A DNA stretch of 64,000 nucleotides, from positions 372,001-436,000 of the forward strand of contig NZ_CP077094.1 of assembly GCF_014269025.2 (NCBI RefSeq), read 5' to 3'. The notes beneath the pieces were generated by a model that worked only from the letters and a program-made list of their open reading frames with translations, was not told where the DNA came from and ran no database searches. Below are positions 52,201-63,226 of the stretch, in pieces (within the stretch, counting starts at the first letter, position 1; each line of letters begins with the position of its first letter). The position numbers and the translations under genes were made by a program. The DNA is from Pseudomonas promysalinigenes (GTDB lineage Bacteria > Pseudomonadota > Gammaproteobacteria > Pseudomonadales > Pseudomonadaceae).

Positions 52201-55200
52201 TCCGAAAGATCGCTTAGTGCTATACGAAGAAAGCTCGCTGCGAATTCATCAGGTGGCAATGGCAGGCTAACGATGTATCCCTGAATCTGCTCGCAGCCTT
52301 CAGCGGCAAGGAAACGCTGCTGTGCCTGGTTCTCTACCCCTTCGGCGATTATCGTCAGCTGCATGCTGCGCCCCAGGGCGATGATGGCGCGGGCGATTGC
52401 GGCGTCGTGGGGGTCATCCGGCAAGCCACGGATGAACGATTTGTCGATTTTCAGGATGTCCAGCGGCAGGCGCTTGAGGTAGCTGAGCGATGAATAGCCG
52501 GTGCCGAAGTCATCGATCGCCAGCTGCACGCCCAATTGCTTGAGTTGATGCAGCACGGCCAGGGCTTCTTCGGCCTGACTCATGATGAAGTTTTCGGTGA
52601 TTTCCAGCTGCAGGTCGCCTGCCGTCAGTTGATAGACCTTGAGCAGGTGCTCGATACGTTTGGCAAGGTTGGGTTGGCGTAGTTGTGCCCCCGCGAGGTT
52701 AATCGACAGGGGGCCAAAGGCCCTGTAGGTCTTCTTCCAACTGTGCATCTGCTGGCACGCCTGCTCCAGCACCCAGTCCCCTAGCTGCAAGATGGTCCCG
52801 TTCTCTTCGGCCAGGTGAATGAAGTGCTCAGGCGGTACTTCGCCAAAGGTCGGGTGGCTCCAGCGGATCAACGCTTCGGCGCCCACCAGCGTCTGGGTCT
52901 TGAGGCTCAGCTTGGGCTGGAAGCTCAGGCTCATCTCGTTACGCTCGATGGCGCGGCGCAGTTCATGCTCCATGGCGATGCGTTCGCTGGCCTGCACGGT
53001 CAGGTCGCAGGTGTAGGCTTCCACACGGTTGCGGCCTTTGGCTTTGGAGCGATACATGGCGGCGTCGGCGTTGCGGATCAAGGTCGCGACGTCGGTGCCG
53101 TCCTGCGGATAGAGACTGGTGCCGATACTGGCGCTGGTGAAAAACTCGTGCTCGCCCGCCTGGAACGGGGCGACGAAGCACGCTAGCAATTTGTTGGCGA
53201 TAGCCTGGGCATCGGTGGGTTTGTGAAGCCCCGGCAGCAGGATGATGAACTCGTCGCCACCCAGGCGGGCCACGGTGTCGACGTCGCGCACCTGCTCCTT
53301 GAGGCGTTGCGCGATGCCTTTTAGCAATAGATCGCCGACCGGGTGGCCGAGGCTGTCGTTGATGTGTTTGAAACGGTCAAGGTCCAAGAACAGCACTGCG
53401 CCCTGGCGGTTGGACACTTGTGCGCAGGTCAACGCAGCTTGCAGGCGGTTTTCGAACAGCGCGCGGTTGGGCAGGCCGGTGAGCGGGTCGTGGTGGGCCT
53501 GGTAGTCGAGCTTGGCCTGGGCGTGCTTGATGCTGGAAATGTCGGCAAATACCGCGACGAAGTGTGTGATGACATGCTCACTGTTGCGTACGGCGCTGAT
53601 CGTCAGCCAGCTGGGGTACAGCTCGCCATTTTTGCGCTTGTTGTAGATCTCGCCTTGCCAGTGGCCTTCAGCGGTGAGCTGGTGCCACATGGCGATGTAG
53701 AACGCGCTGTCATGCTGGCCTGAGGCAAGCAGGCGCGGGGTCTGGCCAAGGGCTTCGATCTCGCTGTAGCCGGTGATTTCACTGAAGGCGCGGTTGACCG
53801 CGCTGATGCGTTGGTCGGTGTCGGTGATCAATACACCTTCGGCAGTGTTTTCGAACACGGTTGCAGCCAGCTGCAGTTTTTCCTGCATCAGGTGGCGCTC
53901 GGTGATGTCACGGGCGATGGTCAGCATGCAGTCCACACCACCGATTGGCAGCGGCCTTGCCGATAGCTCGCAAAGGCGGATTTGCCCATCGCTGCGGCGG
54001 ATGTGGCAACTGAAGTCACGCACGAAGCCATCTCGGCCCAGCTGGCCGATCAAACGCTTGCGCTCATTGAGGTCGACCCAGATCCCGAGATCGAACGAAG
54101 TCTGGTCGATCGGTGTGTTGAACTCGTAACCGGTCAGGCGGCAAAAACCTTCGTTGACTTCCAGCAGCAAGCCATCGCTTTGACGCGACAGCAGCAGCCC
54201 GTCCGGCGAGGCGTGGAAAGCCTTGGCGAACTTCTCTTCGGAGGTTTGCAGTTGTTGCTGGGTTTGTTTGAGCTGGCTGATATCGCGCACTGCCACCACC
54301 AGCGCCAGGCTGCCGTCCAGCTCGAAGGTTTCGGCTGAAGTAAGCCCCGTGAACAACTCGCCGTCGTTGCGCCGGAAGGTCATTTCCACATTGCGGATGC
54401 CCCCTTGATGCAGGCGCTCCAGCAGCTTCGGGCCCATACCTTCCTTTGCCCACAAATTGAGCTCGGTGGCGGTGCGGCCGATCACCTGACCCGGGCTTAA
54501 GCCAATTTGTTCTTCGAAGGCTTCATTGACTTCCAGCAGCACGCCGTCGCTGTGCCGTGCGATCAACAGGATGTCCGGGCATTGCTCGAACACCGAGGCG
54601 AACTTCTGTTGCGACAGCCGCAAAGCATCTTCGGTACGTTTGGTTTCACTGATGTCGATCATCAGGCCACGCATGAGCGGGCGGGGGCCGTGCTCGATCA
54701 TGCTGACGATGTTGCGCACCCATAGCGGCTGGCCATCGGCGCGCATAACCCGGTAATCAAGGCTATGGTCCCGCCCCGCGGCGGTTTCGCTTTCGCACAA
54801 GGCCTGGGCCCAGAGCGCATCGTCAGGGTGCAGAATGCTGCGCCAGAAGCCAGGCTTGAGCCAGTCATGCAGCGGGTAGCCCAGCAGATCTTCGGCGTGG
54901 GGTGAAACATAGCTGTAAGTGAAGTCGTTGGCGTCGGCCTCCCAGGCGATGGCCGACAGGCTTTCGATCAGGCCGCGGTAATGATATTCGCTGCTGCGCA
55001 GCTCCTGCTCCAGCGCTATGCGCCGGGAAATTTCCGAGCTGAGGCGGCGATTGATGCGAATGACCGCCGCCAGAATGGCAATCAGCAACAACACGGCGGG
55101 CAGGCCGTAGAGCAGCGTGTCCTGCCAGAAGCTGCGTTGGTCCACAACATTGCCCACCCAGCGTTGCTGGATCTCACTGACCTCATCGCTGGACATGTCG

Positions 55201-55916
55201 GCTATCACTTTGTCGAGGATGCCAATCAGTGCCTGCTGGTCGCGGGGGGCGGCCATTGCCAGCTGGTAACGATAAGGCGTGTCGCCGCTGACATACAGCC
55301 CTTCCAGTTTGAGTTGGCGCAGGCTCCAGATGCTCGAGGCGAGATCGCCGACCACGGCGTCGACCGCATCGGTGGCCAAGGCCTGCAGAGCAGAACTCAC
55401 ATTGGGCAAGGCCACCAGGTTAAGGTCTGGGTGATGGGTACGCAGCAGTTCGTGAGGGGCGTAGTTCTCCACAACCGCCACCTTCAGCCCGTACAAGTCT
55501 TTGAGCGTGCGTGGCTGCGGGCCTTTCTCGTGGGCCAGGATAACGATGGGGAAGTCGAGGTAGGGGCGGGTGAAAGCCAGGTAACCTTGGCGTTCGGGCG
55601 TTGACATGATCCCCGGCAATAGATCGATCCGGCCATCGCGTGCCTGCTGCAGCACCTCGGTCCAGCTAGTGGGTTCGACCGGTTTGAGTGATACCCCAAG
55701 ACGGTCCTGGATCAAAGCGATGTAGTCGGCGGCCAATCCCTGGTACCGGCCCTCCTGGTCACGAAATTCGAACGGTGGCCAAGAGGCGTCGACGCCCAGC
55801 CTCAACTGCGGGTGGGCAGTGAGCCAGGTTTTTTCATCGTCTGTCAGGGTCAGGGCGCCGGCCGCTGTGTTCCACAGCATCAGGAACGACAACAGAATGG
55901 CCGGCATCGGCAGCAT
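52173..55916 (-). CDS. rmcA: Multi-sensor cyclic-di-GMP enzyme, RmcA-type (SBP-PAS-GGDEF-EAL)
   Basis: A 1247-aa membrane protein. After a signal-like helix comes a periplasmic SBP_bac_3 sensor (about residues 25-245), a membrane helix (about 268-292), then roughly four PAS domains (about 310-790). A GGDEF domain (GLPNRALFENRL ... ARLGGDEFIILLPG) and an EAL domain (GAEALIRWSHP ... IDDFGTGYSSLSYLKRLPLDILKIDKSF) complete it. This is the architecture of P. aeruginosa RmcA (PA0575), next to rpoD, where redox and amino-acid cues lower c-di-GMP. Both active sites look intact. GAGG before the ATG at 55916 supports the start. Confidence 0.92.
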   Translation of the reverse strand: MLPMPAILLSFLMLWNTAAGALTLTDDEKTWLTAHPQLRLGVDASWPPFEFRDQEGRYQGLAADYIALIQDRLGVSLKPVEPTSWTEVLQQARDGRIDLLPGIMSTPERQGYLAFTRPYLDFPIVILAHEKGPQPRTLKDLYGLKVAVVENYAPHELLRTHHPDLNLVALPNVSSALQALATDAVDAVVGDLASSIWSLRQLKLEGLYVSGDTPYRYQLAMAAPRDQQALIGILDKVIADMSSDEVSEIQQRWVGNVVDQRSFWQDTLLYGLPAVLLLIAILAAVIRINRRLSSEISRRIALEQELRSSEYHYRGLIESLSAIAWEADANDFTYSYVSPHAEDLLGYPLHDWLKPGFWRSILHPDDALWAQALCESETAAGRDHSLDYRVMRADGQPLWVRNIVSMIEHGPRPLMRGLMIDISETKRTEDALRLSQQKFASVFEQCPDILLIARHSDGVLLEVNEAFEEQIGLSPGQVIGRTATELNLWAKEGMGPKLLERLHQGGIRNVEMTFRRNDGELFTGLTSAETFELDGSLALVVAVRDISQLKQTQQQLQTSEEKFAKAFHASPDGLLLSRQSDGLLLEVNEGFCRLTGYEFNTPIDQTSFDLGIWVDLNERKRLIGQLGRDGFVRDFSCHIRRSDGQIRLCELSARPLPIGGVDCMLTIARDITERHLMQEKLQLAATVFENTAEGVLITDTDQRISAVNRAFSEITGYSEIEALGQTPRLLASGQHDSAFYIAMWHQLTAEGHWQGEIYNKRKNGELYPSWLTISAVRNSEHVITHFVAVFADISSIKHAQAKLDYQAHHDPLTGLPNRALFENRLQAALTCAQVSNRQGAVLFLDLDRFKHINDSLGHPVGDLLLKGIAQRLKEQVRDVDTVARLGGDEFIILLPGLHKPTDAQAIANKLLACFVAPFQAGEHEFFTSASIGTSLYPQDGTDVATLIRNADAAMYRSKAKGRNRVEAYTCDLTVQASERIAMEHELRRAIERNEMSLSFQPKLSLKTQTLVGAEALIRWSHPTFGEVPPEHFIHLAEENGTILQLGDWVLEQACQQMHSWKKTYRAFGPLSINLAGAQLRQPNLAKRIEHLLKVYQLTAGDLQLEITENFIMSQAEEALAVLHQLKQLGVQLAIDDFGTGYSSLSYLKRLPLDILKIDKSFIRGLPDDPHDAAIARAIIALGRSMQLTIIAEGVENQAQQRFLAAEGCEQIQGYIVSLPLPPDEFAASFLRIALSDLSDGTVSKPSL

Positions 55917-56003
55917 AGGGGCCTCGCATTCAGGTGGTCTGAAGTCGAGTGTAGCCGGGCATTACGCCTGCCGAGCAACTGAACACAACTATTTGTCGGA
56001 TAA

Positions 56004-56029
56004 GAAAAACCCCGGCCTGGGCCGGGGTT
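56004..56029 (-). terminator. Rho-independent terminator of rpoD
   Basis: On the minus strand, the stem AACCCCGGC/GCCGGGGTT with a short loop is followed by TTTTT. It ends the rpsU-dnaG-rpoD operon 6 bp after the rpoD stop. Confidence 0.93.
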
Positions 56030-56034
56030 CGTCA

Positions 56035-57882
<1,848 letters not shown>

Positions 57883-57949
57883 AACACCCTATCCACTGAA
57901 GGTCTTGGCGGGCAAAAAACAAGCCGAGGATTATACCCGAGCATGGGCC

Positions 57950-59932
57950 TCACGCGCCAGATGAGGTCGGCGTTTGTGCGGGAACATTCCGGCTCAGCAA
58001 GGCGAGAAGCTGGGATTTTTCCTCGCTGGTCAATTCGCTTTGACGTGATTTCCTGAGCAGTTGTTCCAGGCTGCGCTCGCGTTGGCGGGCGGACAAGCTA
58101 GTTATGGTGTCGAAAAACTGTTGTTCAAGGTTGTCAGCCACGATCAACCATTCCTTTTCTGCCAGCGCGCGCAGCAGGCGGCCTTGTTCTGTGCCGTGCC
58201 AGCGTGCGATCAGCTGCATTGAGCTTAGCCCAGGATTTTTCTGAGCAGCTTCGATCAACGCTACCAATAGCTGGCTGTACAAATGTTCTTCGTCGGCGAA
58301 ATGGCTGGCGTCCTCGACCTTGCCGGCCAGCAGCGGGTGGTGCAGCAAGGTGCGAAGGGCCGCCAGGGTCGGCGGTTCGACTGGCGCCGGTACCCGTGGC
58401 GGGGCTTCGTCGCGCCGTTGCCAGGGCTTGCCGCCTTTGCGGTTCTTGTCCCAGGGCTTATCGCTCCAAGGCTTTTTGCCCCCGCCTTTGTTTGGCTTCC
58501 ACTCCGTTTCCTGATGAACGGCAGCGTAGTCGGGCAGTGGCATGTCGCCGTAGTCAGGTGTGTAGCTGGCCATGGCATCGTAGTCATAGCCTGGGTCGTA
58601 ATCGGGCACCGGGCTGGCCGCTGGGGCATGCTGTGCCAGTTGCTCGACCTGCTGCGGGTCGAGGCCGGTGATTTCTTTGAGGCGGTTGCGCATGAGCTGG
58701 CGCAGGTTGGCTCCGGGGATCTTTTCGATCAACGGTGCAGCCAAGGTGGCCATGTGTGCCTTGCCTTCCAGCGAACGTGGGTCGGCCTCGTTGCTCAGTT
58801 GCTCGAAAAAGTAATCGGCCAGTGGTTGTGCGTGCTGGTTGATCCGCGCCATGAATGCGTCGGTGCCTTCGGCGCGCACCAGGCTGTCTGGGTCTTCGCC
58901 TTCGGGCAGGAACAGAAATCGCGCCCGGCGCCCGTCCTGCAGGGCAGAAAGGGTGGACTCCAGTGCGCGCCAAGCGGCCTTGCGCCCGGCCTGGTCGCCA
59001 TCGAAGCAGAACAGCACGCTGGGTACTACTCGGAACAGGCGCTTGAGGTGTTCTTCGCTGGTGGCGGTGCCGAGGGTGGCGACAGCATTGCGCAGGCCTT
59101 GCTGGGCGAGTGCGATGACGTCCATGTAGCCTTCGACGACGATGATTTCGTCGAGGTTGCGGTTGTGTTTGCGAGCCTCATACAGCCCGTACAGTTCCTG
59201 GCCTTTGTGGAATACCGGGGTTTCCGGTGAGTTGAGGTACTTGGGCTTGTCGTCACCCAATACCCGGCCCCCAAAGGCGATGATGCGCCCGCGACTGTCA
59301 CGGATGGGGAACATTACCCGGTCGCGGAAGCGGTCGTAGCGTTTGCCGCTTTCGGCGTTCTCGATCAGCAGGCCGGCGTCAATCATGACTTTTTGCTGCA
59401 GGCTATCGGCGCCCAGGTGCTTGAGCAGGTTGTCCCAGCCCGGTGGTGCGAAACCCAGGCCGAAGTCCCTGGCGATTTCACCGGACAGCCCGCGGCCTTT
59501 GAGGTAATCCACTGCTGCCTTGCGGCTTGGGTGGCTGCGCAGGGCCTGGCGGTAGAACTCCGAGGCTGCATCCAGCAGCGGGTACAGCGGCGAGTCGGTT
59601 GGCTGGCGCGGTTTGTTGTCGCGACGGCCTTGCTCCCTGGGTACTTCCATGCCAGCAGCACGGGCCAGTTCCTCGACGGCCTGGGGGAAGTCCAGGTTGT
59701 CGTGGTCCATGACGAAGCCAAGGGCGTTGCCACCTGCCCCGCAGCCGAAACAGTAATAGAACTGCTTGTCGGGGCTGACCGTGAAGGATGGGGTTTTTTC
59801 CTTGTGGAACGGGCAGCAGGCAGAGTAGTTCTTGCCGGTTTTTTTCAGCTGAACGCGTGAACTCACCACGTCGACGATGTCGAGGCGGTTGATCAGGTCG
59901 TCGATGAAGCTCTGGGGAATCAGCCCGGCCAT
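57950..59932 (-). CDS. dnaG: DNA primase
   Basis: DnaG makes the RNA primers for DNA replication. The 660-aa protein has the N-terminal zinc motif CPFHKEKTPSFTV...CFGCGAGGN, the TOPRIM core (VEGYMDVIAL, FCFDGDQAGRKAAWRALE), and a C-terminal helicase-binding region. Between them a Pro/Tyr/Lys-rich linker (about residues 445-530, DYDPGYDYDAM to GGKPWQRRDE) is longer than in E. coli. I start at MAGLIPQSFIDDL (59932); a frame nine codons longer is not needed. It precedes rpoD on the same strand. Confidence 0.97.
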   Translation of the reverse strand: MAGLIPQSFIDDLINRLDIVDVVSSRVQLKKTGKNYSACCPFHKEKTPSFTVSPDKQFYYCFGCGAGGNALGFVMDHDNLDFPQAVEELARAAGMEVPREQGRRDNKPRQPTDSPLYPLLDAASEFYRQALRSHPSRKAAVDYLKGRGLSGEIARDFGLGFAPPGWDNLLKHLGADSLQQKVMIDAGLLIENAESGKRYDRFRDRVMFPIRDSRGRIIAFGGRVLGDDKPKYLNSPETPVFHKGQELYGLYEARKHNRNLDEIIVVEGYMDVIALAQQGLRNAVATLGTATSEEHLKRLFRVVPSVLFCFDGDQAGRKAAWRALESTLSALQDGRRARFLFLPEGEDPDSLVRAEGTDAFMARINQHAQPLADYFFEQLSNEADPRSLEGKAHMATLAAPLIEKIPGANLRQLMRNRLKEITGLDPQQVEQLAQHAPAASPVPDYDPGYDYDAMASYTPDYGDMPLPDYAAVHQETEWKPNKGGGKKPWSDKPWDKNRKGGKPWQRRDEAPPRVPAPVEPPTLAALRTLLHHPLLAGKVEDASHFADEEHLYSQLLVALIEAAQKNPGLSSMQLIARWHGTEQGRLLRALAEKEWLIVADNLEQQFFDTITSLSARQRERSLEQLLRKSRQSELTSEEKSQLLALLSRNVPAQTPTSSGA

Positions 59933-60215
59933 GGCAGTCTCGTCATCTGGAACTGGCAAGTCTAAACGCTAACGGGGGCGAGCGATGCTAGGAGAAGTAC
60001 GAGGGGGTGTGTGCTCGTCGCCAGCCCAGGTTGCCGAGGGCTCGTCAGTCAGGACGTGCACGCCTGGCCGAAGCCAGCTCTGACGCTTTGAAACCTTTTG
60101 CCCGCTGCGTGTTGCGGCAGGCTCCTCGAGCTAGCTGCTCAAGGCCAAGCAAACCGCTGCCATCAGCCCGGCGGTGAGCCGGGCAAGGCAGAAGCTCTAG
60201 CGTAGAACGCCTGTA
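59933..60215 (-). other. rpsU-dnaG intergenic leader with hairpin
   Basis: This 283-base gap has no gene. A strong hairpin GCCCGGC-GGTGA-GCCGGGC (60166-60184) lies 31 bases after the rpsU stop on the minus strand. That is the usual place for an attenuator that makes ribosomal protein S21 more abundant than primase. No long T-run follows, only a few T residues. The rest of the gap shows no clear motif. Confidence 0.55.
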
Positions 60216-60431
60216 TTAGTACAGACGAACGGCGCGGCGCTGTTCGCGCTGAACTTTCTTGGCGTGACGCTTAACAGCAGCAGCTGCTTTGCGCTTACGC
60301 TCGGCGGTCGGCTTCTCGTAAAACTCGCGGCTACGAACTTCAGCCAGTACACCGGCTTTTTCGCAGGAGCGCTTGAAACGACGCAGAGCTACGTCGAAGG
60401 GTTCGTTCTCTTTAACTTTGACGGCTGGCAT
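60216..60431 (-). CDS. rpsU: 30S ribosomal protein S21
   Basis: S21, a small basic protein of the 30S platform that aids initiation. The 71-aa sequence [20 protein letters not shown] and onward is highly conserved, ending RAVRLY. It opens the rpsU-dnaG-rpoD operon. A 204-base divergent region separates it from tsaD and holds both promoters, including a 7-bp dyad at 60509-60531. Confidence 0.99.
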   Translation of the reverse strand: MPAVKVKENEPFDVALRRFKRSCEKAGVLAEVRSREFYEKPTAERKRKAAAAVKRHAKKVQREQRRAVRLY

Positions 60432-60508
60432 CCAGGGCTACCTTAATTCATTACCGGGGTAGACGTGCTCCTGGCAAAACAAAGGTGTGCTGGAGAACGT
60501 CGGTTTTC

Positions 60509-60531
60509 AAGGGTTGCGGATGTTAACCCTT
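60509..60531. promoter_or_regulatory. Dyad in the rpsU/tsaD divergent promoter region
   Basis: AAGGGTT (60509-60515) and AACCCTT (60525-60531) are perfectly inverted with a nine-base spacer. It lies 78 bp upstream of rpsU and about 105 bp upstream of tsaD. It could be an operator or part of a leader hairpin; nothing known matches. Confidence 0.35.
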
Positions 60532-60635
60532 AGTACGCCGGAATGCAAAGCCTCTGATCGAAAACCGCTGGTCGGCACCCGGCACGGGGACTATCATGCG
60601 CGGCTTCGAATTCAGCCCCTACAAGGGACGAGCCC

Positions 60636-61661
60636 ATGCTAGTACTGGGATTAGAAACATCCTGCGACGAAACCGGCGTCGCATTATACGACAGCGAGCG
60701 CGGTTTGTTAGCCGACGCGCTGTTCAGTCAGATCGACCTGCACCGCGTATTTGGTGGCGTGGTACCCGAGCTTGCCTCGCGTGACCATGTCAAACGCATG
60801 CTACCGCTCATCCGCCAGGTGCTGGAGGAGGCCGGTTGCGTTGCAACAGATATCGACGCGATCGCCTACACCGCAGGCCCTGGCCTGGTCGGCGCGCTGC
60901 TGGTCGGCGCATCGTGCGCCCAGGCCCTGGCCTTCGCCTGGGATATCCCGGCGATTGGGGTGCATCATATGGAAGGCCATTTACTGGCACCGATGCTGGA
61001 GCAGAACCCGCCCCAGTTTCCGTTCGTCGCTTTGCTGGTTTCCGGGGGCCATACCCAGTTGGTGCGGGTAGATGGCATCGGCCAGTACGCCTTGTTGGGC
61101 GAGAGCCTGGACGATGCTGCTGGTGAAGCCTTCGACAAGACCGCCAAGCTGATCGGCCTCAACTACCCAGGCGGCCCGGAGATCGCCCGCCTGGCACAGC
61201 AGGGTGTGCCGGGGCGCTTTGTGTTCCCGCGGCCAATGACCGACCGACCGGGCCTTGAGTTCAGCTTCAGCGGCCTCAAGACTTTCGCTCTGAATACTTG
61301 GCAGCAGTGCAAGAGCGCTGGTGACGACAGCGAGCAAACCCGTTGCGACGTATCCCTGGCATTCCAGCAGGCGGTGGTGGAGACTCTGACCATCAAGTGC
61401 AAGCGCGCACTCAAGCAAACTGGCCTCAAGCGCCTGGTGATCGCAGGCGGTGTGAGTGCCAACAAAGCATTGCGTGCCTCGCTGGAAGAGATGCTGGCAG
61501 GTCTGAAGGGCAATGTTTACTACGCGCGACCGCAGTTCTGTACCGATAACGGCGCGATGATTGCCTACGCCGGTTGTCAGCGCCTGCTCGCCGGCCAGCA
61601 GCAGGACCTGGCGATCAGCGTGCAAGCCCGCTGGCCGATGGAGCAGTTGCCGCCGTTGTGA
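60636..61661 (+). CDS. tsaD: tRNA N6-adenosine threonylcarbamoyltransferase
   Basis: TsaD transfers the threonylcarbamoyl group to A37 of ANN-decoding tRNAs, with TsaB and TsaE. The 341-aa ASKHA-fold protein starts [20 protein letters not shown]. The metal motif is [10 protein letters not shown] (H-x3-H, near residue 110), and the nucleotide-binding glycine loops are [10 protein letters not shown] and [12 protein letters not shown]. It is monocistronic here and convergent with plsY with a 15-bp gap. Confidence 0.98.
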   Translation: MLVLGLETSCDETGVALYDSERGLLADALFSQIDLHRVFGGVVPELASRDHVKRMLPLIRQVLEEAGCVATDIDAIAYTAGPGLVGALLVGASCAQALAFAWDIPAIGVHHMEGHLLAPMLEQNPPQFPFVALLVSGGHTQLVRVDGIGQYALLGESLDDAAGEAFDKTAKLIGLNYPGGPEIARLAQQGVPGRFVFPRPMTDRPGLEFSFSGLKTFALNTWQQCKSAGDDSEQTRCDVSLAFQQAVVETLTIKCKRALKQTGLKRLVIAGGVSANKALRASLEEMLAGLKGNVYYARPQFCTDNGAMIAYAGCQRLLAGQQQDLAISVQARWPMEQLPPL

Positions 61662-61676
61662 ATACCTGCGGGGGCG

Positions 61677-62246
61677 TCAGAAATGCCTTTCGCGCCCGGC
61701 AAACAAGTCGCGCAAATTGCTGCGGTGGCGCCAGACGATCATCACTGTCAGAACGGCGATCGGCAGGAGTGCCTCTGGTTCGCGCCAAGCCAGCAGTGGC
61801 AGGGTCAGCGGGGTAGCAACCAGAGCCGCCAGGGAGCTTGTGCGGGTGAGGTAGAAGGTCAGAAGCCAAGCGCCGACGGCAAGTAACGCCGCTGGAAAAT
61901 ACAGTGCCGTGAGCATGCCGGCCGCGGTGGCGACACCTTTACCTCCGCGAAACCGAAAATACAGTGGGAACAGGTGACCGAGCACTGCGCAAACGCCGAT
62001 CCATGCCTGCTCCTGCAGGCCAAGGCCGGCAGCGCGGGCGAGCAGAACCGGTAACAAGCCCTTGCACAGGTCGCCCAGCAGGGTCAGGATCGCCATTTTA
62101 CGGCCCGCCAGGCGTAGCATGTTGGTGGCGCCAGCATTGCCCGATCCGCTGGAACGCGGGTCCGGGCTGCCTGAAAGGCGGCTTAGGAGGATGGCGAAGG
62201 ACAGCGAGCCAAGCAGGTAGGCGAGCAGCGCCAGTAACCAAAACAT
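61677..62246 (-). CDS. plsY: Acyl-phosphate glycerol-3-phosphate acyltransferase PlsY
   Basis: PlsY makes lysophosphatidic acid from acyl-phosphate and glycerol-3-phosphate, in the inner membrane. The 189-aa protein has about five membrane helices. Family motifs are [18 protein letters not shown] and [13 protein letters not shown], with a conserved Gly-rich loop. The ATG at 62246 is divergent from folB across 74 bases. Confidence 0.96.
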   Translation of the reverse strand: MFWLLALLAYLLGSLSFAILLSRLSGSPDPRSSGSGNAGATNMLRLAGRKMAILTLLGDLCKGLLPVLLARAAGLGLQEQAWIGVCAVLGHLFPLYFRFRGGKGVATAAGMLTALYFPAALLAVGAWLLTFYLTRTSSLAALVATPLTLPLLAWREPEALLPIAVLTVMIVWRHRSNLRDLFAGRERHF

Positions 62247-62320
62247 GCTAACTATTCCGGGCGAGGACGCCCTGATTCTAACGGCGCCCGTCGCCCTTGT
62301 CGTGCTGTGGAGAGAAGTGC

Positions 62321-62677
62321 TTGGACAGAGTGTTCATCGAAGGCCTGGAAGTCGATACCGTCATTGGTGCCTATGACTGGGAACGGGATATCCGCCAGTG
62401 CCTGCGCCTGGACCTTAGTTTCGCCTGGGACAACCGCCCTGCGGCAGCCGGTGATGACCTGAACCTGGCGCTGGACTACGCCAGTGTTTCGGCGCGTGTG
62501 CAGGCGTTCGCCGAGCAGGCGCGCTTCGAGCTGGTGGAAACCTTCGCCGAACGGCTGGTGGCGACGCTGATGGAAGAATTCAACATTCCCTGGGTGCGAC
62601 TGAAGCTGACCAAGCCGGGCGCCGTTCCAGCGGCCCGCGGCGGTGTTGGCGTGGAGATCGAGCGCGGATGTCTCTGA
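62321..62677 (+). CDS. folB: Dihydroneopterin aldolase
   Basis: FolB cleaves dihydroneopterin to 6-hydroxymethyl-dihydropterin in folate synthesis. I start at the TTG at 62321, giving [21 protein letters not shown], the usual N-terminus, with GGAGAG six to seven bases upstream. The length is then 118 aa, typical. Active-site residues include the Glu in [12 protein letters not shown] and the Lys in LKLTKPGAV. It overlaps the next gene, folK-like, by ten bases, so the two are co-translated. Confidence 0.94.
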   Translation: MDRVFIEGLEVDTVIGAYDWERDIRQCLRLDLSFAWDNRPAAAGDDLNLALDYASVSARVQAFAEQARFELVETFAERLVATLMEEFNIPWVRLKLTKPGAVPAARGGVGVEIERGCL

Positions 62678-63177
62678 GCACGGTTTACCTGGGCCTTGGC
62701 AGCAATACCGATCGCTACCAGCACTTGTGCGCGGGGCTCGATGCATTGGCCGCCATTCTCAGTGATCTGCGTTGTTCACCAGCCTTCGAGAGCCAGGCGG
62801 TAGGCATCAAGAGTGGGCCGTTCATCAACTTCGTCGTCACCGGCAAGACCGATCTGCCGCTGCTGGAGCTGGACCGCCGGCTCAAGTTCATCGAGGCGGA
62901 CAACGGCCGCTATGCGCCAGAGCGCAAGGGCTTGCCCCTGGATATCGATGTGCTCATGTACGACGACCTGCACGGCACATTCGACGGGCTGGTGCTGCCG
63001 AGGGCAGAGATTCTGAAAAACGCTTTTGTGCTGTGGCCATTGTCGCTGTTGGCACCGGACTTGATGCACCCTGGGGCAGGGAAGTGCATGTCGCAGTTGT
63101 GGCAGGAGGCGCAGATCGACCAAGTGCTGGCGCCTGTCGCCTTCGAGTGGCGTGGGTTGCAGCTGACTGCATTGTGA
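62668..63177 (+). CDS. FolK-like 6-hydroxymethyl-dihydropterin pyrophosphokinase (divergent paralogue)
   Basis: A 169-aa HPPK-fold protein in an operon with folB. The N-terminus VYLGLGSNTDRYQHL and the motif FINFVVTGKTDLP fit FolK. The metal and ATP loop, however, reads YAPERKGLPLDIDVLMYDD where usual enzymes have R-x2-PR-x-LDLDIL; the two Asp residues are kept but the PR-T is lost. In P. aeruginosa the gene at this place (PA0583) is separate from the main folK, which is elsewhere. It may therefore be a specialised or weak paralogue; activity should not be assumed. Confidence 0.85.
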   Translation: MSLSTVYLGLGSNTDRYQHLCAGLDALAAILSDLRCSPAFESQAVGIKSGPFINFVVTGKTDLPLLELDRRLKFIEADNGRYAPERKGLPLDIDVLMYDDLHGTFDGLVLPRAEILKNAFVLWPLSLLAPDLMHPGAGKCMSQLWQEAQIDQVLAPVAFEWRGLQLTAL

Positions 63178-63185
63178 GCATGTCC

Positions 63186-63221
63186 CCGGCCTCTTCGCGC
63201 CTTTAGCGGCGAAGAGGCCGG
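63186..63221. terminator. Perfect 13-bp hairpin between convergent folK-like and cca genes
   Basis: CCGGCCTCTTCGC (63186-63198) and GCGAAGAGGCCGG (63209-63221) with a ten-base loop. The wording is REP-like. It lies in the 49-base gap and can end both transcripts, although no T-run follows. Confidence 0.7.
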
Positions 63222-63226
63222 CAGGT

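Noticed and set aside
60211..60224. CTGTATTAGTACAG as a LexA box
   Set aside because: The spacing between CTGT and ACAG is six, not eight bases, and the site lies on the rpsU stop codon, downstream of the gene rather than at a promoter.
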